Below are positions 1 to 9,772 of a DNA stretch of 64,000 nt, in pieces (the stretch's first letter is position 1; each line of letters opens with the position of its first letter). The translations under genes were made by a program, and so were the position numbers. This DNA is from Chrysemys picta bellii (taxonomy: Eukaryota; Chordata; Testudines; Emydidae): contig NC_088795.1 of assembly GCF_011386835.1 (NCBI RefSeq), forward strand, positions 13,001,441-13,065,440, in the 5' to 3' direction. The notes beneath the pieces were generated by a model. The model saw nothing but the letters and a program-made list of their open reading frames with translations. It ran no database searches and was not told the origin of the DNA.

Positions 1-26
1 AACACTACTTTCTGTACCCTGCAGGA

Positions 27-80
27 TTTTGTCCTTAGAAAACATATTTTCTAAGGACAAAATATGTCCTTAGAAAATAT
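27..80. repeat. Triple-arm hairpin repeat
   Basis: A 16-bp arm at 27-42 is perfectly inverted at 47-62 with a 4-nt spacer. A 15-bp stretch at 44-58 is again perfectly inverted at 66-80. The same unit (core TCCTTAGAAAA) therefore occurs three times in alternating orientation, and a single strand could fold into either of two hairpins. It may be the end of a decayed foldback element or a local template-switch product. I cannot assign it to a family. Confidence 0.85.
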
Positions 81-91
81 GTTTGACAGAT

Positions 92-840
92 ACGACAGAA
101 ATATGTTTGTCCTTTTGTAAGCCAAGCAACCTGCCAACTGTCATTCATTGGGAGGAGTTGGGGGGCAGGGGGATTCTGCATTCAGCTATTTCATTTTTAA
201 ATTAGAAAGATCCACAGTACCTAATAGCTCATGCTGATGCTCACTTATGGTTTTATTGGCAATATTATCATTATTGTTAAGAGTAGCTCGCTTGGCTCAT
301 TTAAAAGCCCTCTGTATTTTCTGAGCTTGTTCCATGGCTTCATCATAGGCTGATGAAAAAGGAAACAAATGTCAGTGTGATAAAAGGGAGATAATTAAAT
401 GGGCAGTTTGCTGCCCTAGTGGAAGGAGCTGATCGCATACCCAGGGGACAGACTATTAGTTCGAGGAGTGGGGAGGGGAGATGCAACAGATCAGCTTTCA
501 GTTCAGAGCCTGATCCAATTCTGACCCTGCCTAACAATCAGGAGCCTGATTTTCAGAGAGAGCTAAACATGCGGCCACTGAAAATCTGGTTGCTTTAAGG
601 TGTGTCAAATTAGGCACCCAAAACAACTCATTTTTTCAAAAGCTTGGCCACGTGTATGAGCAAAGAACAGTGCTCTTCAGTAAGAGCAGCTGCTGAACGG
701 GCCCAGGCCCAGATACCTGTATGTAGGCCATAGCCAAATATCCCTTCCCTGGTATTTGAAAAACAGCAACAACAAAACAACCAAATAAAACATGTTTTGA
801 GGCATCGGCTATTTGAAGGATGATCGACACCTCCTAGCCC
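92..840. other. No recognised feature
   Basis: AT-rich unique-looking sequence. Short open frames occur on both strands, but none resembles a known protein and no splice-flanked exon stands out. Confidence 0.5.
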
Positions 841-863
841 CACAGCTACTGGATTCTGCAATC

Positions 864-885
864 CTCACTCACATGAGTAGTCCCT
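864..885. repeat. Half-copy of a short palindromic repeat
   Basis: The words ACTCACATGAGTAGTCCC resemble one arm of a palindromic repeat that I know from bird, crocodile and turtle DNA. The second arm is missing because the sequence runs into GC-rich hAT material. This is a recollection-based assignment with weak support. Confidence 0.35.
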
Positions 886-1113
886 TTGTGTTAAACCCCT
901 CCTGCACCCTGAACCCCTCATTTCTGGCCCCATCCCAGAGCCTGCACCTCCAGCTAGAGCCCTCAACCCCGCCGCATCCGAACCCCTGGCCCCAGCCCAG
1001 TGAAAGTAAGGGAGGGAGAGGGTGGAGTGAGGGGGGGGGCTCAAAGAAGGGGATGGGGCAGGGGGTGGGACAGAGGTGTTCAGTTTTGTGCCATTAGAAA
1101 GCTGACAACCCTA
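886..1113 (+). mobile_element. Truncated non-autonomous hAT, 3' part
   Basis: C-rich then G-rich sequence (CCTGCACCCTGAACCCCTCA onward) ending in GACAACCCTA. It closely matches the right-hand part of the complete element at 57592-58518, including the GTGAAAGT(A/G)AG step and the TTGGCAACCC-like terminus. The left terminal repeat is missing, so this copy is 5' truncated or rearranged. It ends directly against the same unclassified repeat (1114-1290) that hosts the other copy. No coding capacity is visible. Confidence 0.7.
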
Positions 1114-1290
1114 TTTGCTACCCCAGAGGCGGTTCATTTTTTACTGTGACCTGGCTGGAGGGCCGAGCCACTGAAGACCCATCAACCAAGGTCAACAACC
1201 TACAGGGGGTGCCAAGACGGAGAAAAGGTCTGCAGTACAGCATGCAGCAGGTGCTCAAGAGGTAAGTGCCCCCCGTTATACACTCCCATG
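1114..1290 (+). repeat. Unclassified dispersed repeat, copy 1
   Basis: The stretch from TACCCCAGAGG to about 1275 matches 59018-59170: the shared words GGCTGGAGGGC(C/T)GAGCCACTG, AGACCCAT, GGTCAACAACCTA and CAGGCGGTGCC-like text occur in the same order. This proves a dispersed repeat. The family name is not certain; it could be the end of an LTR retroelement. It contains no long open frame. Confidence 0.7.
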
Positions 1291-2348
1291 GGGGGGGGGT
1301 TCTTTTTTTGCTTGATCTTAACTATATTTATAAGAAAATAAAGGAGAAAGAGACTGCAGTTAAGAATTCCTGCCTTCGAAGTCACAATGCAATGTGATAT
1401 AGTGAATGGTTGGAAGTGGGACATGTGCCATGACACAGTAGTTGAGTGTCTGCAGTCAGCATTTCCTTTTGGAATCTTTTTTTGAGCCATTGACATGCAG
1501 TTCATATTTCTGTTGACAAATAGACAGAGAAAATATGCTAATGAGTTCCAAGTGGGGACTGCATGCTCCAGTTCTCATGAGTTGAGCGTTATTTTTCCGT
1601 GTTATTGTTTTCTGATACAAGTCCTTAAATTGACTACACATGTTTGGTTATTTGAACTCTTCAGAAAGTCGATTGCCTGTAATATTAGCATTTAACCCTC
1701 TGTTACCATTCAGATACATGAATCTCACTATAAAAATACTAATTTAAATAGCTAAAATATAATTGATCAGTAAACAGGTGTTTAGAACTACTTTAAAAAA
1801 TATATATAATTGTTTGCCAGGCAACAACAACAACAAAAAGGCTTGGTTCTGATTTCATTTTAAAGGGAAGATATAAAATCTCCTAAGAAATTTAGGAACA
1901 TAAGTCTCACTGAAAGTCAATAGGACTTGTGCTCCTAAATCGTTTAGGCTCTTTAGAAAAGCTCCCCCTATGTAGGTATAACTCCGTTTACATTGGTGGA
2001 GTTACTTCTTAGCACCTGGGGTAAATGAGAACAGAATCAGACTCACAAGTAAGCATAAGAGGCTGTGTTGGCTTTAGGGTAGCTACGCCAAGGATGAATT
2101 TGCTTTGCTTTCAAGGGCAAACATTCTCCTTTAGCAAAAAGGTTCACTATTTAAAACAAGAAAACAGTAAGAGGCAAATGTTTGGGTAGTGCAATTCTTC
2201 AGGACATGTACCGCTTTATTTAAAAGAAATCCCTGCAGTTACTTCTATATGCTGGCTCCAAAAAAAGGCATATCACTATGGCACCTATCACTGACTCTTA
2301 GACATTGGTAAATTATACTTTTCATGTGAAAATCACTGAATTTAATCT
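1291..2348. other. Mostly unique, with palindromic repeat traces
   Basis: A G-run lies near 1290. Around 1878-1960 the words AAATTTAGGAACATAAGTC and GACTTGTGCTCCTAAAT form an imperfect palindrome around AAAGTCAATAGG, and 1975-2015 holds a related ACTCC...GGAGT inverted pair. Nothing else is recognisable and there is no gene. Confidence 0.5.
1878..1960. repeat. Short palindromic repeat around a GTCAATAGG core
   Basis: Arms CCTAAGAAATTTAGG and CCTAAATCGTTTAGG flank a centre containing CACTGAAAGTCAATAGGAC. It belongs to the loose group of palindromic copies that share TGAAGTCAATGG-like centres in this window. It may be an ancient MITE. Confidence 0.45.
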
Positions 2349-2356
2349 CCTGTGAG

Positions 2357-2658
2357 CAGGGGCGGTTCTATGTTTTTTGCCGCCCCAAGCACGGGAGTCA
2401 GGCGGCCTTCGGCGGCATGCCTGCGGGCGGTCCGCAGTCACGTGGATTCGGTGGCGTTTCTGCGGGTGATCTGCCAGTCCCGCAGCTTCGGTGAACCCGC
2501 TGCCGAATTGCCGCCGAAACCACGGGACCGGCAGACCTCCCGCAGGCACGCCGCCGAAGGCTGCCTGACTGCCACCCTCACAGCGACCGGCAGGCCGCCC
2601 CCTGCAGCTTGCCGCCCCAGGCACGTGCTTGCTGCGCTGGTGCCTGGAGCTGCTCCTG
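2357..2658. mobile_element. Non-autonomous hAT (302 bp)
   Basis: The element starts CAGGGGCGGTTCTATG and ends GGAGCTGCTCCTG, so its ends are imperfect inverted repeats. It is flanked by a perfect 8-bp target duplication CCTGTGAG at 2349-2356 and 2659-2666, the size expected for hAT transposases. The interior is GC-rich (GCCGCCCCAAGCAC) and shares that word with the copies at 6935-7208 and 57055-57277. It encodes no protein and would need a transposase in trans. It lies immediately 5' of the DIRS fragment. Confidence 0.9.
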
Positions 2659-2689
2659 CCTGTGAGGAATGTAAAAGGTATCCCCACAG

Positions 2690-3960
2690 CAATTAAGTGA
2701 CTTGTCTCAAGGTGTCCTAAGGGTGTTTACAAAATGCCTTTGTGTGGTGGCAGCATATCTGAGAAAACGGGATTTGTGTATATCCTTACCTAGATGATTG
2801 GTTAATAAAATTGTAATAGAGGGAAGATGGCCTGTTTTGTGGAACAAATGTTTACTTTTTGCCTGTCTGGGATTATGCATAAATTGGGAAAAAATTATCC
2901 TAAATCCAGCTAAAAGGATTGTTTTCATAGGGGCCACGTTAAACTTGACTGTAGGAAAAGCCTTTCCCCCAGAAGAAAGGTTTATAAAATAAAATTGTCT
3001 AAAATTCTGCAGTCCCCACAACAGTCAATTATCTCTGCCCTCCACCCCGCTTTTCTGGTTATTGGGTCTTCTAGCATCAGCCACATCAGTGACCCCACAC
3101 GCTCTTCAGATGAGAACTGCAACACTATCAAGAAATAACAAACCAGCCTTGGACAATATGCATAGCAAATTGGTAATTCTGCACGTGTCAACAATACCGA
3201 TGTGGTGGGCATGCTCTAAATCTACTTAATGAAGGTCTCCCTATGCCATCAGTCTCCTTATGCCATCAGTAATACTTACCGCTGGTGCATCTACACTGGG
3301 ATGGGGGGGCCTTATTTGAACATCAGTTTATTAGTCAGAGTTCACTAGATATCAAAAGAAAAGAATCTACATATCAGTGTCTTACAACTGAGAGCAGTCA
3401 GATTGTCTCTAAAGTCATTTTGCTTTAGGTGGTGACAGAGACAAGGTGGGTGAGGTAATATCTTTTATTGGACCAATGTCTGTTGGTGAGAGAGACTAGC
3501 TTTTGAGTTTACACACAGCTCTTCAGCATTATTATCTAAACCAAAAGGTTGGACTCATTCCCTACATTTGTGCATAGAGGCAAGGTGTCTTTGGGTTGGG
3601 ATATAGAACAAGATGTTCACCCAATAACAATTCAGATATTGGGGGAACAAAATACCCTTGCAGATCATTTGAGCAGGTCACCCTCTCAAATTCATGAGTG
3701 CTCTTTGCAAGACATATTGGTAACATACATCTTCAAGTTGTGGAGAATCCTGTAATAGATCTCGTTCCATCCAGCAGCAAAAGGAAGTGTCAAAAATTTT
3801 GCAGGGAAAGGCAGGACTCAGTATCAGATACACTTCTTATAAAGTGGGTGGGGTCAAGGCTTAATGTATACATTTTTCTCCCCATTTTTCCTTTCATTCA
3901 AAGAGTTTATTTTTTAAAAGACCCGTTTTGGGTAATTTTAATAGCACCAGCATCGATCAG
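2690..3960 (+). mobile_element. Decayed DIRS-type retrotransposon, RT and RNase H part
   Basis: Pieces of one polyprotein appear in order on the plus strand but in shifting frames. There is an RT part with VFTKCL...VAAYLRKR and LDDWL (2790-2804), then LNPAKRIVFIGA near 2900. An RNase H-like stretch follows, with LLGLLASATS, WWACS and TAGASTLGWGG (about 3060-3300). Last come LGEQNTLADHLSR (about 3640) and DLVPSSSKRKCQKFC, SDTLLIKW and VILIAP (3740-3950). This order and wording fits DIRS elements, which carry RT-RNase H and integrate by a tyrosine recombinase; no recombinase is present here. A Penelope-type tail interrupts it at about 3437-3530. Frameshifts and stops make it inactive. Confidence 0.72.
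3437..3530 (-). mobile_element. Penelope-type 3' tail fragment
   Basis: The words ACAAGGTGGGTGAGGTAATA, TTTATTGGACCAA and CTGTTGGTGAGAGAGAC match the reverse complement of a tail also seen at 7940-8030 and inside the palindrome at 43.7-43.9 kb. I relate it to Penelope-like elements because the tail at 16.3 kb, downstream of a GIY-YIG frame, has the same GATGAAG...AAAGCTT...CCAATA layout. It sits inside the DIRS fragment and so arrived later. Confidence 0.6.
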
Positions 3961-3989
3961 ACTTAATTCACCTGTCCAGAGAGTTAATA

Positions 3990-4608
3990 AACCTCTACCC
4001 TCAGAGATTCACCATGTGGGTTGGGGAACAGCCCAGAGACCTTCCCCTCTGGATGAACCCACAGTCCAGGTCAATTGGGAGGTTTGGGGGGAACCCGGGC
4101 CCGCCCTCTACTCCGGGTTCCAGCCCAGGGCCCTGTGGACTCCAGCTGTCTATAGTGCCTCCTGTAACAGCTGCATGACAGCTACAACTCCCTGGGCTAC
4201 TTCCCCATGGCCTCCTCCAAACACCTTCCTTATTCTCACCACAGGACCTGCCTCCTGGTGTCTGATAACGCTTGTGCTCCTCAGTCCTCCAGCAGCACAC
4301 CCTCCCACTCTCAGCTCCTTGCGCCTCTTGCTCCCAGCTCCTCACACTCCCACCACAAACTGAAGTGAACTCCTTTTTAAAACCCAGGTGCCCTGATTAG
4401 CCTGCCTTAATTGATTCTAGCAGCTTCTTCTTAATTGGCTCCAGGTGTCCTAATTAGCCTACCTGCCTTAACTGGTTCTAGCAGGTTCCTGATTACTCTA
4501 GTGCAGCCCCTGCTCTGGTCACTCAGGGAACAGAAAACTACTCATCCAGTGACCAGTATATTTGCCTTCTACCAGACTCCTGTACCGCACTGGTCTGGGT
4601 CTGTCACA
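3990..4608 (-). mobile_element. LTR, probably a solo Gypsy-type LTR
   Basis: Read on the minus strand it begins TGTGACAGACCCAGACC at 4608. It runs through ACTGGATGAGTAGTTTTCTG and a TATA-like GGGTTTTAAAAAGGA near 4375, and on to AACCCGGAGTAGAGGGCGG. I recognise this as a common turtle LTR type; the Gypsy assignment is from memory. The right edge is sharp (TGTGACA start). The left edge is uncertain and I see no convincing target duplication, so the element may be truncated. No internal gag or pol follows. Confidence 0.6.
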
Positions 4609-6530
4609 CTATGTGGCAAGGGCTCCTTCATAGCAGCGGGCAAGCTGGTTGATTTGAGTTCTCTGAAACTTTGGCTATAGTGCAACCTGCACTGAACCAA
4701 ACCTTCCTGCTGAGGTTCTGAAATTTGGATGAAGGGGTTGGTATTTCAGCAGAGGCACTAAGAAACCAGAGACTGCCAAAGAGGTCAGTTTAAGATGGAG
4801 ACCTGTCCCCTATTTACTCTTCTAAGATCATGTGAGCACTTATTAGCTTTCAACAACTTCAAGTCACTGGGCTGTGGATTGGATTAAAACTGGTGACCTA
4901 GTGGAGAGAGGCTGTGTATAGTCCATTGTGCTGTCCACTTTGTGCCATTTCATGAACTCATAAAATGCATGGATTGATATACACTGAGAGTTGTAGGAAC
5001 TAATGGATACAACTTAGAAACATATATCAGTCTAGACTAGACAAATCTTTCAAAGAGCAGGGCTAATTACTGTAAACATCTCTCTGTAAAATGAAGCAGT
5101 CTTCCTGCATTCATATAATTTCTGTTACAGTGTTTTGCAAGCTAAATTCAAAGGGTCATGGTGTTGGTAGCAGCACTGGGTACCTTTTGCTGATGGTTTC
5201 TGCCATTTAAAAGATGCTGAATTGCTAAAACTGGGGCATGCACAGGATAGTCAGTATAGAAGGTAAATTCTGGGACTATACTCCCAAGTTTTTGGCCTGA
5301 CCCATTCTCCTCGGTAACTTTTTTTGTTGCTACGCATTGCACAAGTCCAATTAATTTAAGCTTGGAGGGCTTTTTGTGTAGAAGCAGTGACTGACTGCCA
5401 ATTAAACACAGACACCATCACTGTAGATCTAGTCATATTCAATGTAGCCAGCAGTTGGCTACAGGAATCTTTTCCCCATTTTGGCCTCTATCCTGAAGTA
5501 TTCCTTTATCATCCAAACCATGTTGTACTATGTAGGTCAGGAGAAGGACACGTTCTGTACTGTGTCCTGACCTTCTACTTTAACCATTGCTATCACTTTA
5601 ATATGCTTTTTCTCCAGATACTGTGTTAGAGCAATGTCAGTGTTCATGAGGGTACAAGTTGAACTCAACTGAGTCGGGCAATCAAGGCTAATGATCCTAT
5701 GGTGGCTTCGGGGCTGGGTCGGCTCTTCCTATGTACATGTTGATGGCAGAGTGAAAACTGTTCTTGAACTAATAAACAATAGTGTTAGACTTGGAAATGC
5801 TGGTTTGCATCTCAGTTGCAATGCACTATTCCATGGAAGCAATTCTCGGCTCTGTAGGTCTTCCTGCACAGAAGTAACGATAACCAGACTGCCGATGGAG
5901 AGAAATGCACAGTACACAGTGTTCCCTGCTTGAACTGCCTGTGTGCTCAGGCCACACCTGCAAGTCCTGTCTGGTAAAAATTATGGAGACACATCACATA
6001 TGTGGATAGGGTCCCATCTAGGCTGCCATTGGCCTTAACACTGCTCTTATAAGTTTTTTCCACTGAGAGTTTTAATTCCATTCAGGGAACTTCTTAAAAG
6101 CAAATAAGTGTGGACCATTTTTTAGTTTATGTAGTGTTCCACAGTTTCCTGCAGGATTCCTCTCTGCTGTACAACATGGTGTTCTGTCTATTCAGCTCTA
6201 AAGTGTGTGTCTATTTTAGGGTGTCTTATCTATGACCACATTATACTACTGATTTTTGTGGGGAAACGTCCCATTGATGTCCATGAGAGTTCTGTGAATG
6301 GATCAAGGATGACATATGGAACTTCATCTTTATTGCTATACTTACATGGCAGTTAGGGTTGCTACCACAACAAATAAGGTCCCATCTATATCACAGTTTG
6401 TTAACCTGGCTATGCCTTCTGTTTTAAGTAGGTTACAAGACATGGTTAAGATCCCATGCATGCTACAAACTTGAATTGCATGAGCTGAAACGTAAGGTAA
6501 ACTACAAGTGGTAACCAGGGCAATAAAGTA
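4609..6530. other. Unique-looking non-coding sequence
   Basis: Nothing here resembles a coding exon, repeat terminus or structured RNA. Base composition is ordinary and AT-rich. A short stretch near 4850-4960 could be a worn SINE but I cannot show it. Confidence 0.5.
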
Positions 6531-6585
6531 GATGATCTGGTGGTCCCTTCTGGCCTTAAAATTTGACTCTATATAGAGTGAATAT
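6531..6585 (+). mobile_element. CR1-like 3' terminus
   Basis: GATGATCTGGTGGTCCCTTCTGGCCTTAAAAT matches the terminal words usual for CR1/L3 LINE 3' ends. Only about 50 bp is recognisable, so this is an old, severely 5'-truncated copy. Confidence 0.5.
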
Positions 6586-6926
6586 TAATTCTAAGGCCTT
6601 GCCCATACAGGAAAGTTTTACCATTTGTATGGGTATATTTATATCAGTAAACCCCTGTGTGAATATATTCCAGTATATGAGTGGTTTTTTTTCAGTTTAG
6701 CATAAACACCTTCCCAAAGAACATAAGCTAAACTGAAAAGTCAGATTTATCCCAAAATAAGTATGCCTGTACTGGGGCTTAGTGGGGAGAGTTATACTGG
6801 TATACCTATATTAGTTTGAATTCACACTTTAAATTATACTGAAAAATTTTCCCATGTAACAAACTCTAAAGCACTGACAAACATATTACTACTCTTACCA
6901 TAAGGGGCACTGACATTCCTGTTGCC
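6586..6926. other. Unique-looking non-coding sequence
   Basis: AT-rich and without recognisable repeats. It contains the purine/pyrimidine-imbalanced words TTTCAGTTTAGC and GCTAAACTGAAA as a loose inverted pair around 6690-6740. Confidence 0.4.
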
Positions 6927-6934
6927 TCTTTCCC

Positions 6935-7208
6935 CAGGGCCGGCTCTGGCTTTTTTGCCGCCCAAGGCAAAAAAGCCTCCTGCCCCCCCCGCCCCTGCCC
7001 CCCCAAGCGCCGGGGGGAGGGTGGCGAGCCCGCCGCGGCTCCGCTGGCGGCCAGAGCGCCAGGGGGAGGGCGGAGAGCCCAGCCGGGGCTCTGCTCTCCC
7101 TGGCGGCAAGCCCGGCTGGGGCTCTGCTCTCCCCGGCGGCCGCGCCGCCCCCCTCCAGGTGCCGCCCCAAGCACAAGCTTGGTGGGCTGGTTCCTGGAGC
7201 CAGCCCTG
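6935..7208. mobile_element. Non-autonomous hAT (274 bp)
   Basis: It starts CAGGGCCGGCTCTGG and ends CCTGGAGCCAGCCCTG, giving imperfect terminal inverted repeats. It is bounded by a perfect 8-bp duplication TCTTTCCC at 6927-6934 and 7209-7216. The interior is very GC-rich with GCCGCCC(C)AAG words shared with 2357-2658 and 57055-57277. Overlapping long open frames in this stretch are a by-product of GC content and not genes. Confidence 0.92.
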
Positions 7209-7216
7209 TCTTTCCC

Positions 7217-7689
7217 TCCCTCCCCCCAAGAATATGATGCCTATTGCCTGTGAAATTCTCATGTGCAGAGGGAATGAGACCACATTCATCCAGAAACAAA
7301 CATGATCAAATGAAATTCTTTTCAGGCAGGAGTGGTGACTGTGTTGTGACCCTTCACACTAATGCCTGTACATTACAAAATTGTGACAGCAGGAGCAACA
7401 GAAGTATCCTCCATATGTAGAATATTATGCCCCTCTGTTTCTCCAGAGTGGATTGTTCCCTTGCAGCGGTAACGTATATGGCTTGGCCTATTAAACTAAG
7501 CAAGTATGCTGCTATTTTCCACAGTGGAGTGAAGATATTCAAGGGAATATCCAAGGATTTGGTTTAGATATTGTAAAGAATCCTTACAACACATTCAATG
7601 GAACACCTGGGGATTTGGTTTAGATATTGTAAACACAATCTATCTATGTGGTGTCCATCACTGTAATTTCTAACAAACATCAATACATT
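7217..7689. other. Unique-looking sequence with a short duplication
   Basis: GGATTTGGTTTAGATATTGTAAA occurs at 7555 and again at 7612, a local direct repeat about 57 bp apart. No gene is seen. Confidence 0.5.
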
Positions 7690-7790
7690 TCTCCTCTCAG
7701 CATCCCTGTAAAGTAAGGAAGTAAAGGAGGAACTTTGGCACAGAGAAAATAAGTGACTTTCCAAAAGTTTTTGAATTGGTCTCCTGCTCC
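7690..7790 (+). mobile_element. MIR-like SINE remnant
   Basis: CTCTCAGCATCCCTGTAAAGTA, then TTTGGCACAGAGAAAATAAGTGACTT, follows the order of the MIR core (ACTGAGGCACAGAGAGGTTAAGTGACTTGCC). Divergence is high, as expected for this ancient family. Confidence 0.55.
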
Positions 7791-7939
7791 TTAGCCACAA
7801 GACCATACTATGGACACTGGATACCAAGAAGTGTTTGGGATAAAGCACAGCAAGTAGAACTGGGTGAACTGTTAGCAGTGAGCCATTTATTTAAAGTTAA
7901 CCCCTTTTCCTATTCATGAACTATCCATGAACACATTAG

Positions 7940-8030
7940 AGAAACAAGATGGGTGAGGTAACATCTTTTCTGGGACCAACTTCTGTTGGTGAGAGACAAG
8001 CTTTTGGGTTTACACACAGCTTTTCAGGTC
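7940..8030 (-). mobile_element. Penelope-type 3' tail fragment
   Basis: AAGATGGGTGAGGTAACATC, GGGACCAACTTCTGTTGGTG and AGACAAGCTTTTGGGTTTAC match the tail at 3437-3530 in the same orientation. It is a short solitary piece with no coding part attached. Confidence 0.65.
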
Positions 8031-8300
8031 ATGAACAGGTTGTCATTTTACTGAATATACTGATTATTGACAATGGAGAATGTTTTATATAAAACATTTC
8101 AGTCTATGGATTGCTTGTGAACTCTCTGCTGCAGCCATTGGTTAAAGCATTTGCTGTGCGCAATTTGTTAGTCACACTGTAGGTTTGGTCATCTGAGCTA
8201 CATGGTATTGTTTCTGCCTCCTCCAGGGGTTACTCCCAAATGCACAAAAAGCTTTCAAGAGGATGTCACAAATACTCATACATGCATGTGTGACAGATTC
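8031..8300. other. Unique-looking sequence
   Basis: No recognisable feature between the Penelope-type tail and the mariner-like MITE. Confidence 0.4.
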
Positions 8301-8610
8301 AGTAGAACCTCAGAGTTACGAGCAACTTCCATTCCTGAGGTGTTCGTAACTCTGAACAAAACGTTATGGTTGTTCTTTCAAAAGTTTACAATTGAACATT
8401 GACTTAATATAGCTTTGAAACCTTACTATGCAGAAGAAAATTGCTACTTTCCCTTAATTATTTTAGTAGTTGATGTTTAACACAGTTGATGTACTGTATT
8501 TGCCTTTTTTTTTTTTTTTTTTTTGGTCGCTGCTGCTGCCTGATTGTGGTGTTCTGGTTCCAAATGAGGTGTGTGGTTGACTGGTCAGTTCATAACTCTG
8601 AGGTTCTACT
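8301..8610. mobile_element. Mariner/Tigger-like MITE (310 bp)
   Basis: The ends AGTAGAACCTCAGAGTTACG (8301-8320) and AACTCTGAGGTTCTACT (ending 8610) are inverted repeats with few mismatches, and the left arm is followed by an internal inverted copy (GTTCGTAACTCTGA). The length and TIR style resemble non-autonomous Tc1/mariner elements, but I do not see a clear TA duplication. It contains a 20-T run at 8505-8524 and no coding sequence. Confidence 0.65.
8505..8524. repeat. Poly-T run (20 bp)
   Basis: Twenty consecutive T inside the mariner-like MITE. Confidence 0.95.
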
Positions 8611-9414
8611 TTATTACAACCTCATGTGGTATCTTTAGGGATCCTATTGCATTAAACTTACTAATATTTTATGTATCTTTGTGGACTAGGGACCATATTC
8701 TACTCTATGGGGAAGGATTACTGCAACTCTTCTAGGAACTAAAAACAGTGGGGGTTGATTACTGCAGTACCTGGGATTGTGAACACCTCCAGAGAAGTAC
8801 CGCCTCCTGGGGTGGTTTGCGTATACTGGTTCATACAGGTCCAGAGGCCAAGGAGACAGGGCTTTGGGGATAAAAGGGCCAGCATGAACTGAGAAGGGGC
8901 TCCCAACCTTGCTGAAGGGTTGGAAAGACTATAACCTGCCAGGGTCACCGCAGGGACCAGCAAAATGTGGATAATACTTCTATCGAACAGCGGAATTCTG
9001 AATATTAATTCCTTAAAGCTTGTAAAGTACTCTGATACTGTAGTGTTCAATGCAGTAGAAAAGTGTGTGTGGACATTGTGCATGCTCTCAGCTCTATCTT
9101 TAATTGCCCTATGGGCAAATCAATTAAGCACTGAATTTCAGTTTTCTCATTGCTAAAATGGGAGCCTCTCCAGGCAGCGAAGCAAAAAACAGGTTTATGC
9201 TGTTAAAGATGCAAATTAGATCTGGAAATGGATCCACTTGTGGTTTTGGATGCAAAACTGCAGAGCCCAGTTCAGGTCTGGGACCTTGAATTCAGCCATT
9301 CTCCCTTCAAATAATTAATGAGGAGCTAGATTGGAGGGTCTCAGGATCTGTCACTAATAACTTTTATACTGTTACACAGCTCACCTAATAAAGAGACTAG
9401 CAATACAATCAAAA
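8611..9414. other. Unique-looking sequence
   Basis: Moderately GC-rich around 8770-8960 but without a repeat or exon that I recognise. It could hold a worn LTR fragment; I cannot support that. Confidence 0.4.
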
Positions 9415-9772
9415 GGCCACAAATCTAAAACTGATCAAACGAAATGCTGTTTTATACAACACAGTTAGCCTGTGGAACTCACTGCTATAAGATGTCATTG
9501 AAGCAAAGAGCTTAGGGGCATTCAGAAAAACCAATCTGTTTTAAAATATCCATAGTTGTAGTATAATGAGAAATAGGCATATTAACCCTCATGGTTTACA
9601 ACATAAGCCAGCCACTAAATGCTTAGGATTAGAAGGAAATTTCTCCAATGGACAGATTACTACCCGTTTTGGGATCTCTTTGAGCTTCTACTGATGCATT
9701 TGTTATGGGCCACCATTGTAGACAGGACAGTTGACTAGATGGCCCACCATTGGAATGGTCCAGTACATTAAT
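9415..9772 (+). mobile_element. L3/CR1-like LINE 3' end
   Basis: The segment carries the usual order of an old CR1-clade 3' end: GCCTGTGGAACTCACTGC (the LWNSL codons), AACCCTCATGGTTTACAACATAAGCCAGCC, GGAAATTTCTCCAATGG, and TGACTAGATGG near the terminus. The arrangement matches L3-type LINEs of amniotes. It is 5' truncated and retains only the last codons of the RT protein. Confidence 0.7.

Noticed and set aside
2322..2696. Open frames on both strands around the first hAT
   Set aside because: They follow the hAT boundaries and composition, not a gene structure.
6866..7305. Overlapping frames of over 100 codons
   Set aside because: They coincide with the GC-rich hAT at 6935-7208 and show no similarity to a protein.
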